From: Atrichornis clamosus
Lineage: Eukaryota > Chordata > Aves > Passeriformes > Menuridae
Reading direction: 5' to 3'
Assembly: GCA_013400975.1 (NCBI GenBank)
Contig: WBMZ01000407.1
Coordinates: 310,001 to 374,000 of the forward strand
DNA: 64,000 nucleotides
Positions within the stretch are counted from its first letter, which is position 1, and each line of letters starts with the position of its first letter. The notes beneath the pieces were generated by a model. That model searched no databases. It saw only the letters and a program-made list of their open reading frames with translations, and was not told the DNA's origin. Position numbers and translations under genes: made by a program. Of this stretch, positions 11,771 through 21,785 are shown piece by piece.

Positions 11771-14590
11771 GTCTTGTTATCATGTTTTTTTCCTCATAAA
11801 ATAATCTAAACAAAATCCATGATTATACTAATAATTCCTTAAAGTTCCCAGATTAACATTTTTTCAAGTACTGCACTGTGGTAAATGTAATGGCCCTCAC
11901 TGGTCACTCTGGTCATAATAAAACTAATCTGAAACATTGTGTCTGTCCCAAAATGAAACAGCAGAGATCGAGACTACACAGGAGAGGGAGCTGAGTTGGA
12001 AACTTGGTCAATATTTAAAAGCCATCTGGTCCTGAAGGCTTCCAGGTACAATCCTCTTTGGATGTCCATGGAGCTACCAAAGCAGAGATGTGTAAAGGTG
12101 CAGCATGAGGGGAAAATATATGTTTTGCCTGAAGTGTCTGGAGCTGGAAGAATATTGGTTAGGTATTTTCCAGTACTTTCATCTGGATTTGAAAACAAAG
12201 CACACTGAAATGCAAATGACAAAACGTGCGTTAGAGAATTAGATAAACGCTCACGTCTACAATCTGCTCTCTTGAAAGATTAGAAATATGTTCGAAAATG
12301 TAGTATTGAAATAGTTGCTTTCCATGTCTGTGAATATGCAAATGTATTGGCTTTATCTCTGATATTTCTGAAGATTGAAGGGGTTATTTATCCTATATTT
12401 TCTGGTGGGATATTTCCAATTTTTTTTTGCTACTGCCTTTTAGCAGTTTTAAGTCAAGTCTACCCTTGATCTTTATCAAGGTCACAAGGGCAGCTGCTAA
12501 ATTTCTGTTGGACTTCAAAGAGTTTTTTATGTAACCCTGAGGCTTCTAAAACAAACAAGAAGAGGGGAAAAACCAAAGGATAACAGGTCGTATTCAGGAG
12601 AAAGCTAAGGAAAGGCACAACAGGATAAAGAAAAAGGGACTTAACCCAAAACTTATAAAATCTTATTGTTTTAAATGGACAAAGATTTCGTAAGGATGTG
12701 TCACTTTGTAAAAGAGGCTGAGTGAGGTCAATCCCTGGCTTTAATACTTTTGGTCATCTCTCCTCCTCAAAATGTTTCTTTTTCATGTATTTGTCATGCT
12801 GTGTAGAGTGATGAAGGGAGTTGGAATGGGGTCCCCACTTAAAATTTACTGAAGCATGGGACATGCTTACTTTTTAACTATGTGCATAAATGGCTGAAAA
12901 AGCACCACAAGTATATTTTCAATCACCTTCATAGAAAATATTTGATCAAATAGATATTTTTTCTCTGGATTTTGCATTGTCTGTGTTTCAGAAGCACAAT
13001 TTCAATTGAAGCTGTAAATTTCTGGGGGTTTAACCACTTGTCTGCAGCACTGAGGTTTGCAGCTGTCAAAGCCCTGTTGAAGAACTGCAGCCAAATGCTC
13101 TTTTATAAAATATCCTTATCTAGAGAGAGAGAGAGAGTGACAGGGGTTGATTGCTCAGAGATGGGTGAGTGTTTGTTCTGTAAGCAATGAATCAAAACAG
13201 TCTGTGGCTTTACAGCTCTCTTTTTTTTTTTTTGTGAAACTTTTCATGCTTCATATTTTGAAATTAATACCAAACCAACTGTACCTTAAATTCACTACTG
13301 CATAGACACTCAAGATTTGCTTCTTTCACATGTTTTAGGGCAGACCTATCCAACACTGAAAAGGGAACGGGATACACAAATTCTGTGCTAATCTTTTAAG
13401 GAAAAGATGAGGACATGTGAATGCATTGACAATATTAATGTAGATCTCCTGCCAGGCCTTATAGCCTGTCTCATTCCAGATTTCGGAGATCTGCATTGCA
13501 GATCTGAGGGCCAGCCTCAGATCATAGAAAAATAGCTAGCAATAAGTGATTCCCAAATGAATTTTTGCTGTGTCTGCACATTATTCAGCTTTCTAAACTT
13601 CTATTACTTTTGACTGTAGGTCAGTTTTGATTTATCATTTCAACTATAGTTACTATGTGAATATAAAAAGAATAAATTTTCTTCTTTGTTATTTCAGTGT
13701 GATCAAGAAAAACTCCTTTTAACTGAAACTTTCTCACAAGTTAATTGTACTCAAGTATTCTGTAAGGTTGCATCCACTAACCCATAAACACAATATTTGA
13801 GAAAAAAGATTAATATACCATGGTTTAAAATTTTGTACGCAGGACAAGAAAATTGTTATAAGTCAATTTCCTTTTGTTTAGCACAGAAATTTTGGAAGCA
13901 TTGGAAGTTCATGCTTGAATGCTTCTGTGTTTTTTCATAAAAATTACTATTGCAGATGAAACTAAATATTCAGTGTCTGAAAGTAGAGGGAGAAATTTGG
14001 TTCACTGTGGGATAATGAAAACTGAAAAACAATTATGTTGCTGCAATCAAGATCTCAGCTACAAATAACTAATTTCAGTTCTCTTCCACTGCTTCAAAAT
14101 ATACTGCTTATTGTTCTTAAAATATTTATATGTCTTTGAATTATTTACTGAGCAAAGGACGCTTGCTCTCCTTTAACATAGAAGGAGATGAAAGATTATT
14201 TCGTGTCAACATAACAGAAGACAATAATAAATCCATAATGTAAATAACATGCCTCAGAAAAAGAGCTGTGTATTATTAGTGTGTGTGTGACTAGATTGCA
14301 ACCGGGCTTTACTTATGGAAATGCTTTCTCAAGCAGTGTGGAAGCACTTGGTTTGAGTGAACAAAGTAATCAGAAAAATCTCTGCTGCAGTTGGCTTCTT
14401 TTAGGAAGACACTTGAGATAGTCACCTTGTACTAGTTTTAGATTTGATTGCTGAGAAGATTTGAGGATATGGAAACCAGCAAACAATGAATTAATTTCAA
14501 TTTGTTTCCCATTTCTGTGGAGGTGGATTTGCAATATTAATGTGATCACTGTGAATTCTGACCTTTTCTCTTGTGTTTTTAGGAATGAGA
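11771..14590. other. Unique non-coding stretch
   Basis: No gene recognised. Small features are a short (AG)n run near 13122-13137, a T-run near 13221-13234, and an inverted repeat with 8-bp arms around one base at 13488-13504 (GATCTGCA t TGCAGATC). The overlapping frames of 70 and 82 codons on opposite strands near 12.0-12.2 kb show no recognisable domain. Confidence 0.5.
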
Positions 14591-14738
14591 GATTAGGGAG
14601 AAATTCTTTTGCTGTGAGAGTGGAGAGACATTGACACAGGTTGCCCAGAGAAGCTGTGGCTGCCCCATCTCTGGAAGTGTTCCAGGCCAGGCTGGATGGG
14701 ACTTGGAGCAACCTGGGATAGTGGGTGGCATTCCTGAC
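14591..14738 (+). mobile_element. CR1 LINE fragment, 3' region
   Basis: The sequence runs 'aaattcttttgctgtgagagtgg', 'cacaggttgcccagagaagc' (given here in pieces), 'tggctgccccatctctggaa', 'gtgttccaggccaggctgga' and 'gggacttggagcaacctggg'. This is the standard CR1 3' section in sense orientation. Similarity stops near 14738, before the 'gatgatctttaaggtccctt' section and the octamer tail, so this copy lacks both its 5' part and its 3' terminus. The two antisense open frames over this interval are by-products of the repeat. Confidence 0.9.
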
Positions 14739-17700
14739 TCCTCATGTTTTCTGTGAGAGCTCAGCATGCAGGGAGCCTGGACTGGTGTGTTTGGGACAAT
14801 GTTTACCATGGGGGTGTTGCTACTAAAGATTTTATTTTCCTCTTTGCCTTCAAATTGTCGTGTATCTGAATGCTATTAAATACAATTAGGAATACAACTC
14901 GTGTTGCACATGCCTTAGAAATTCTCAGAGAATTTCAGAGGCCACTTAGAATTGGCTTTCTGACAACGTGAGATTTAAATGTCTACAGCTTCAACCGAAG
15001 GCACATACCTACAGTTTGATTCTGATTTTGCAAATAAAAAGTTTTAGAAAAGCAGGTTTATTTTGAATGGAACTGTGGGTGGCCATATGGTCTTCCATAG
15101 GTACCTATTTGTAAAGATGGGGGTATGCAGAATTGGGTTTTTTTATGATGGAATAATGGAGAATGCTGTAACAGGGTGGAGTTCAGTATGCTGGGAGTAT
15201 GGCTTGGCCTTAGGAATTTGTCTTTCAGGACTTCCATGAAAATCTGACCCCGTTAATCTAGTACTTTGCATCTTCAGGCTCGTGTATTAAAAAAAAAAAA
15301 ATTCGCTATATTTTCAATGCAAAGCACAAATATAATTCTGTACATCTTTCCAAAAAATGAACAATATCCAATATAGAATTTGACACTGTGGAACAGAGCA
15401 GGAGTCTTGCCAGCCAGCAGTCTCTGAGAGCTGACAGTTTAAAATAATTCAAAGGTGCCCAAGAAATACATTTCCCACATGGCAGTTTCTTTCTAGCCCC
15501 AGCAATTATGTCTAACTACTAAAATTTTGAAATATGGGGCAAAAGGAAAAGAAAGGATAAATGGTCAAAGAGAGGGGGGATAATGGTCACAAATGTTCTC
15601 CTTGTGTTTCTTCCAGAAAGGCCCATGAATGGAGCCTCAGAACATTTCCTGCTGCCATTGAAACCAATTAGATTTTTTGCATTAACTTCAGGAAGAGCAA
15701 ATGCAGGCCCCTGGAGATGAAGATTTCTGTCAATATAGCATAAAAACTGTTTCATTTCAGGTCATAATGTAGACAGAGATATGATTTTGTCTTCTAATCT
15801 GGTGTAGGATTTATATAATTGAAGGAGAAAGGCACTTTAATCTGTGGGTTAAAATGATTATATTTTGTCTTCTAAAAAAAAATCACATGGGAATTGTTCA
15901 GTTATAAAACTACTGAGATTCTTTCCTGTACTAAAAGAACAATCACCTGATCTTTGCTATTACTGAGTTGTGTAGTCAAAGAGTCGCTGAAGCATGTTCT
16001 GTTGTTTCTATTTTAAGAAGAACAGATACTTTAATGATGCTGCCAAATTTTTTTTGCTTTTTTCGGGGATCTAAAATTTGAAATGCACTAGACCTATACT
16101 GCAACGCTTCATCATTCAAGCTGCCCTTTTAAATCAGTGAGAGTAAAGATCACCTCCATGAATTAGAGTACAAGGCATAGATCTATGAGAAAAGATCTCT
16201 ACAGGAATAGTAATAAAGTTCAGTAGTTTGGGTTTTTCTGCTTGTGATTCTCACCCATGGAAGTAGAGACTTTTGAAAATTTGTAAATATTAACAGAAAA
16301 TAGATACTGCTCTGAAAACAAGTTTTGAATTCCAATATCGCTGAAGATTTTTAATCGATAAATATGCCACTCAGTTTTAAATTAAAATTTGCTATAGAAA
16401 TATTTGTATTTGTGATGTTTCTCTGTTTCTTTTTTCCGCTGTCCACCTGCCCCCGATTATGGGAATCTAAACCTTGTTTGAGTTGTTGATTTATATATAT
16501 ATTTTTTTATGGTAAGCCATCAAACAGCTGATTATTCAAATGTAAAAGTCTTCACATGGCAATGGAAGAATTCGTTGGGGAATTGAAAGGCGTATATGGA
16601 TAGTAATTTTTTCCCTCTGAAGAAACAGTTACCAGTATGAACACATAAATAAGTTATTTCCGTGCTGAAATAAATCTGAAGTCTTAATTCTATTGACAAT
16701 TTAATGGATTTGGTTTTAGATATCCTCCTAATTATGTGATTTATTAAATAATGTACATTTTTAACATCTGTGAAATTGAACAAAAAATATTGTGTGACGA
16801 TAGCAAAAATCTAAACAAATGTATTCTTTTTTCACTTTTAGTGAGCAATATGTGCATGGTTGAGGTTTTGTAAAAATTAGTTTTGCAGAAGTTCATCTCA
16901 AATTGGGTGCAAAGTGAGAAAATATAAAAACAAAATCCAACCCACAATATAATTATGCAAATAATTGTTTTGTATAAATCCTGCATTGTTTTCCTTATCA
17001 AAGACAATCCAGATTTTTTTCTGAGGGGAAATAGGTAATAGGCAGCAGAGCCTTGGAAATTCCTTTCAACTGCAGGCAGAAAGTAACAGGAATCCCATTG
17101 GTTGTGTTTGCCCACTAATAAATAACACCAGGGCAACTGATCGGACTGTTAAAACAATTCCTTAAAATAAAAGCAAACCCGGAAACACTTGTCAGCTTTT
17201 CTGTTCAGTTACCAGAGCTTCCAAGACCCTTGGCTCCACAGCAGGCAAACAGGCTGCCACGAGACCCTTGGCTGGTAACCGGTCCCAGAGAGACTGGAAC
17301 CTGGGCAGTCTAGGGAATATCCCAGTCCTGCTGACCTGGGAGCAACCAGCACTATGAACAAGTGGCTAAAACCAGACTGGTCTTTGAGTTTGGAGGCAGG
17401 CAAGAGTCTACCAGAATTATGCCTGGATTTTGCTGAATGTTTTGAAATGAAACTCTTTCTACAGCGTGTCTTTGTTTCAATATTCAGTTAAAAACAAGTA
17501 TGAGATTTTCTGAGCGGCTTTATTTAGGTGTATGCAGAAGTCTAAGAAGTGGGGATGTAGCACAGTGGAGCCTCCATAAGGATATTATTTTTATAAAGTA
17601 AGCTGTAATAAATCCATGCTGCGACCTCTATGGACAGATAGGGCAAATGCCTGAGCAAATGCAGGAGCAATTTCTGTCATTCAAAGTTGATGGGACAAAC

Positions 17701-17799
17701 AGCCCATTTTAAAATGTGTCTAGAGGATGCTGATGTACACACAGATAATCTGCCTTGTTTTGCTTGACAAATGAAAAACAGATAGTGTGAGTGTCTGCA
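14739..17799. other. Unique non-coding stretch
   Basis: No gene or transposon recognised. An A-run lies at about 15290-15301. A 130-codon minus-strand frame (16744-17136) crosses AT-rich DNA and looks like chance. The segment 17210-17400 is GC-richer than its surroundings and contains the direct repeat 'agacccttggct' at about 17223 and 17261; I could not assign it to a family. Confidence 0.5.
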
Positions 17800-18734
17800 G
17801 AATAAATAGCAGATAAATTCAATATAGGTAAATGTCAGGTGATGCACATGAGAAAAAAAAAATCCTAACTGCCTCTACCTATGACAATGTCTTCTGATCT
17901 TATCCTGTGTATTCTGGAGTTAAGATATTCCAGTGACAGTAGGGAAGTCCCTGAGGGTGACAGTTCAGGGCTCAGTAGTGGTTAGAAGACGAATAAAATG
18001 CTAGAAATCATTAGAAAAGAAAAAAAAAAAAGATAAGAAATTGAGAACATCATTATTATATTGGGTGAAATATCCATGATCTACCTGCAAGCAGAAACTG
18101 AGAAGTTTTTGCCACCCCTACGGACCTCCCTGCTCCCCCGTCTCCAGAAGGTTGTAATAGAACTGAAAAGGGCTCCATGAAAGGTCTGAAAGATAAGCAA
18201 AGCATGGAAGAGTTTCTGTATTAGGAATGTTTAAATAAATGAGGATCTTTCAGTCTAGATCTTTTCTAGGGCTGATGGAGGCTGTGATAGCAGTGTATAA
18301 AATCATAAAGTGCAGATAAGGCTCAGTTGTTCACATTCTTTCCACAGTATCTTGTCCAAGAGCCAGGGGAAATCAAATGAAGGTAGTAGGAGCCAGATTC
18401 AAAAGAATTAAGAAGATGTAGATCTCATGCAGTGGGTAGTTGATCTTGCAAAAGATTGATGGGTGCTAAAATTCTCTATTGGTCTAAGGAGAGAATGGTC
18501 AAGTTAATGGAGGAAAAATTCACTGTGGTTTAGCTGAGCACATGGATATGGTATCTGGTTCAGGAAGTCTTTAAGTTGAGAATAAGTGGAGCCTGGGTGA
18601 ATATTAGGGGAAATATGATTTATACTTGTCCTGTTTTTACACTTTTCTCTACTTATCCTCTTATGGCCATTGTTGGAGACAAAATACTGTGCTAGAGGGG
18701 TTTCTGGTCTCAGTATGGCTGTTTTTATGTTCTT
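17800..18734 (+). mobile_element. Ancient CR1 LINE, about 935 bp, with ORF2 end
   Basis: This is the longest transposon copy in the window. At its 5' side the DNA still reads in frame as KFNIGKCQVMHM, a decayed form of the end of the CR1 ORF2 reverse transcriptase. Downstream come 'tgctagaaatcattagaaaa', 'ggctgtgatagcagtgtata' and 'aaaatcataaagtgcagat'. The 3' end is 'ggccattgttggagaca', 'aaatactgtgctagagggg' and 'ggtctcagtatggctgtttt', then 'tatgttctt', the hallmark of old CR1 subfamilies shared by birds and turtles. Many small indels, A-runs and stops make it long dead. The high divergence implies an old insertion, so the surrounding DNA has kept its order for a long time. Confidence 0.88.
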
Positions 18735-20650
18735 AACAACTTTTCAAATTTATCTGAATTTGAGGAACTGTCTACTGTATATGCTAAAAAAAAAACAGGT
18801 CAGACTTGGAATTTGAAATTTGAGTCTAAAATGCAATTTCTGACCTTGATGTGAACTTTTAAAATCTGGATGGGAACAGAAATTCCCCAGTGGCAAATAT
18901 ATCATTATAATTAAATAAACACTGTGCCTGAAGGTGCAAAATACAGGAATATAACTCCCAAACTATTCCACACTGATTTCCCTTTGCCAGTTCCTGCTTG
19001 TTTGCAATGCTTTTTCAAGAACTCTTTACAGAATGAAGTAAAGGACAAGCATTTAGTTCAAAATTATCATGTAAAGAAGTTATAGAAATGCACTGTTAAT
19101 TAATGAGCATAAAGTCAGCAATTTATGCCAATTATCTGTCAAGTTAAGTCTCCATCAAAGGGTACATGTAAGCAAAAACACATTTCACCATATCTGATGG
19201 GCCAGGTGCCTATAGGAGGATTTGATTGAAACTTTTGAATGGGGCACTGCTCCCTTTATTACTTCCTGCTGTGGCACGTTTATTTTTACTTTCCTATTAA
19301 AAAGCTTTAGGAAAAATAAATTTAGAAATGCTTACAAAAGTAAATCCAGAACTTGATGTTATGCTTATTATTTGACACAAACAAAAAGTGGAGTCTGGGA
19401 GAGCGGAAGTGTTGGTAATAACCTTTGTGGCATGTTTTATGAAATGGTTATGATTCTTTCATAATTTCATTATATGAAGTTCAGAAATGATTTTTATAAC
19501 TATTTGAGAACTGAAAATTACTCACAGTGAAGACTATCTGAATGTTAAGCAATATATGTAACTGTGAACAGCAAAGTGAAAATTCAAAATAAGTCTGAGC
19601 GACAAAATAGCTTTTCCAGAGCTGCTTTGCTGTTAAAACAAAGGTTGTGGAAGACACAGTATTTATTTCATTCTCATCATGTGCGGGGCATTAGTGGTAT
19701 ACTGGATGTAACCAGTGTGTGAGTGCAGAGCTGGTCACGCAGCCATGAAACTCCTGCTGAGCTCTTCCAGGAGTTTGCCCATCCGGAGATCCCCAGTGTG
19801 ATTCTCAGCAGTAGCTGCAAGTGGTCTGTAAGGAGCTGGTTGTGACCCTTCTTTATTTGCCCCTCTCTTCTGGCCACTAAATTCTTGAAAGCACAGTTTT
19901 AAAAGCAAGTGCAAGGAGAGAGTTGTTTTTCCCTGAAAGTTAGTGCAACATATTCTGCAAGAATGATATGGGCTGCAAAGAGGAGAAAGGGAAAATATGT
20001 ATGATCATGAATGGAAGAGTCTGTGAAACAACCTCTCTTAACTTCCCTTTCCTAAGGCACCAGGCTCCAATTCGTGGAACAACCACGGGCACTTTGCAGC
20101 ACATCGGGGGCAGACACCACACAGCCTGTCTGCTCCTTCCTGGCCACTCAGGTGAGACCAGGCTCTCTGATAAGACAGACCTGTGTGTGAGCCATCATAC
20201 TAGATCTGGGGGTATTTTGTGGAGGAAGAGGTGGCACAGTCTACTGTTCAAGTTGCAGGTTTTTGCAGAAACTGCTTTGCCAGGAAATAAAACTATAAAT
20301 ATTTCCAGCGTCTTTAATCCATAGCCTGCTACTTATTTCTCTATTATCCTATGATGCTGGATGATCATAAGGTAAAGAATCACTATATAATCCTATTATA
20401 TCCACACTCTCTTTCAACATTCACTGCTTTAGACAATTGTGTAATTACTTTTCATTCATTTCCACCACTTATTATGGAAACCTTTTCTTTCTACATCCTT
20501 GAAGCATTGCATCCCATAGGTATGATGGGATATCTTGTGCTAAGAATAATTTTCCCCTGTAAAGCTTTTGAAGCATTATAGAATCTCATTTTTTCTAATC
20601 AGCACTCTAGTTTCTTGTGGGCTAAAATTAGGCTTCCTGTCTCTGGCATG
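18735..20650. other. Unique non-coding stretch
   Basis: No gene recognised. Around 19070-19140 the DNA has a cluster of AT-core motifs ('gttaattaatgagcataaag', 'caatttatgccaattatctg') of the kind seen in conserved non-coding elements, but nothing more specific. Frames of 118 and 60 codons on opposite strands near 20 kb overlap and show no domain. Confidence 0.45.
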
Positions 20651-20908
20651 CGAGGCGTCAGCGTGTGTGACCTTCAAGCTGCCATCCGGCCTTGAAGTGC
20701 AATTTTTGCATCGGGAAATCTAGAGGCAGCAGCTTTACCCTTTTTTGCAGCAGCAGCAAGATCATCAGAAGCAGTCAACTGAGCAGCAAGTGCAGGGATA
20801 TCACTCCCGGGAAGCCATGTTACGGTGATGCACAGGGAGCTCTCTCCAGTGCTGGAGCGCCGACGGAAAACAGGGCTGATGCTTCACCGCCCTGTGCCTT
20901 CCTGCAAG
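20651..20908. promoter_or_regulatory. CpG-rich block, possible promoter or enhancer islet
   Basis: I count 11 CpG dinucleotides between 20651 and 20889, in DNA where neighbouring stretches of similar length often have none or one. The block is also GC-richer than its surroundings. It does not match CR1 or the LTR family seen here. A good splice-donor-like junction (ctgcaag|gtgacc) lies at 20908/20909 on the + strand, so a non-coding first exon is possible. An 80-codon frame covers part of it without a recognisable domain. Retained CpGs suggest an unmethylated germline state or recent arrival. The regulatory reading is inference. Confidence 0.35.
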
Positions 20909-20924
20909 GTGACCAGCCCAGAGG

Positions 20925-21200
20925 GTTTGCATGAATATTAATGGCTAAACCATAGAATGACGAAGAATCAATACTTTAATCTGCATAAGGATAATGTGCA
21001 TTCCTTATGCATTGTAAAGCTGCTGCACTACAGTGTCTGAATTTCACTTATATGCTGAACTCATCTGCAAGCTCTCTCTCCTTTTGAATTATGCATATTT
21101 TCCATAGCCTGTTGCCTACAACAGATTTATGACAATCTCATTGCACCTATGCAAATCTTTTTTGGTTTTAAGCATCAAGCACTTAATGTCTTTACTGAGG
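20925..21200. promoter_or_regulatory. Candidate regulatory element with hairpin and octamer
   Basis: Directly after the CpG block comes AT-rich, complex sequence with three notable elements. A perfect inverted repeat, TGCATAAGGA at 20982-20991 and TCCTTATGCA at 21002-21011, has a 10-base spacer. Several ATGCAT/ATGCATAT-type sites follow. A perfect octamer, ATGCAAAT, lies at 21149-21156 and is the classic POU-factor binding site. No simple repeat or transposon explains them. Enhancer activity is inferred from motif density and from the neighbouring CpG block. Confidence 0.35.
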
Positions 21201-21758
21201 GAGAAAAAATGATTGCTCAGAAGTAGATACAAAAAGGTTTTATTGCTCACTCTATGTTCTGCTCTTAACAACTTTTGTATTAGTTCCACATTGTATCTGG
21301 TCAGTTAAATGACCGTTTTTGCAATGTTCTCAGCACTTTGTTCACTGCAGCTACAGCACAATATTCTTTGTCCTGTTTTTCTCTCACGTACCGAGCACAG
21401 CAGCTGATAATAACAGAACTGAAGTTACAGCTTGGAAATCAGCATTTTAGGTGATTTTAATTATGATGGATGAAGAAGAAAAATGGCAAAAACATGCTTT
21501 CAGTAGTACTGAGCAAATATGACATGGAACTGATACACAGAGCTTATATTACAGATCTGTCAAATTACCCAAGGATAATTTGGGTAGCTGGCAGATTCCC
21601 AGCTCATCAGTTCAGTAGCGCAGGCAACACATGCAGGTTAGTTTTGCTTGGGCTTGACATACAAACGTCTGACCATCACCAGAGCAGCTTTAATTGATAA
21701 TGGACATCTGATTGGAAAATAGGTGTGTTCCCCTTTAAATGGGAGCTGTCACATCCCA
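21201..21758. other. Unique non-coding stretch
   Basis: I see nothing gene-like between the octamer block and the paired bZIP-like motifs. A 75-codon frame at 21470-21697 shows no recognisable domain. Confidence 0.45.
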
Positions 21759-21785
21759 TCACGTCACATCACATATGTCACGTCA
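21759..21785. promoter_or_regulatory. Two TCACGTCA motifs 19 bp apart
   Basis: TCACGTCA (TGACGTGA on the other strand) occurs at 21759-21766 and 21778-21785, inside a degenerate 'catcacgtcacatcacat'-like stretch. TGACG-containing 8-mers of this type bind CREB/ATF-family bZIP proteins. The spacing of 19 bases is close to two helical turns, so the sites would lie on similar faces of the DNA. The surrounding CACAT-type repetition may be a worn simple repeat that made the second copy. Confidence 0.3.

Noticed and set aside
13488..13504. Inverted repeat with 8-bp arms around one base
   Set aside because: Arms of this length are expected several times by chance in 64 kb, and the surroundings show no other regulatory sign.
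14370..14809. Overlapping minus-strand frames of 113 and 76 codons
   Set aside because: Both cross the sense CR1 fragment at 14591-14738 on the opposite strand and show no domain.
16744..17136. 130-codon minus-strand frame with hydrophobic stretches
   Set aside because: It lies in AT-rich DNA, where Phe, Ile, Leu and Tyr codons dominate by composition. No recognised family, splice context or promoter.
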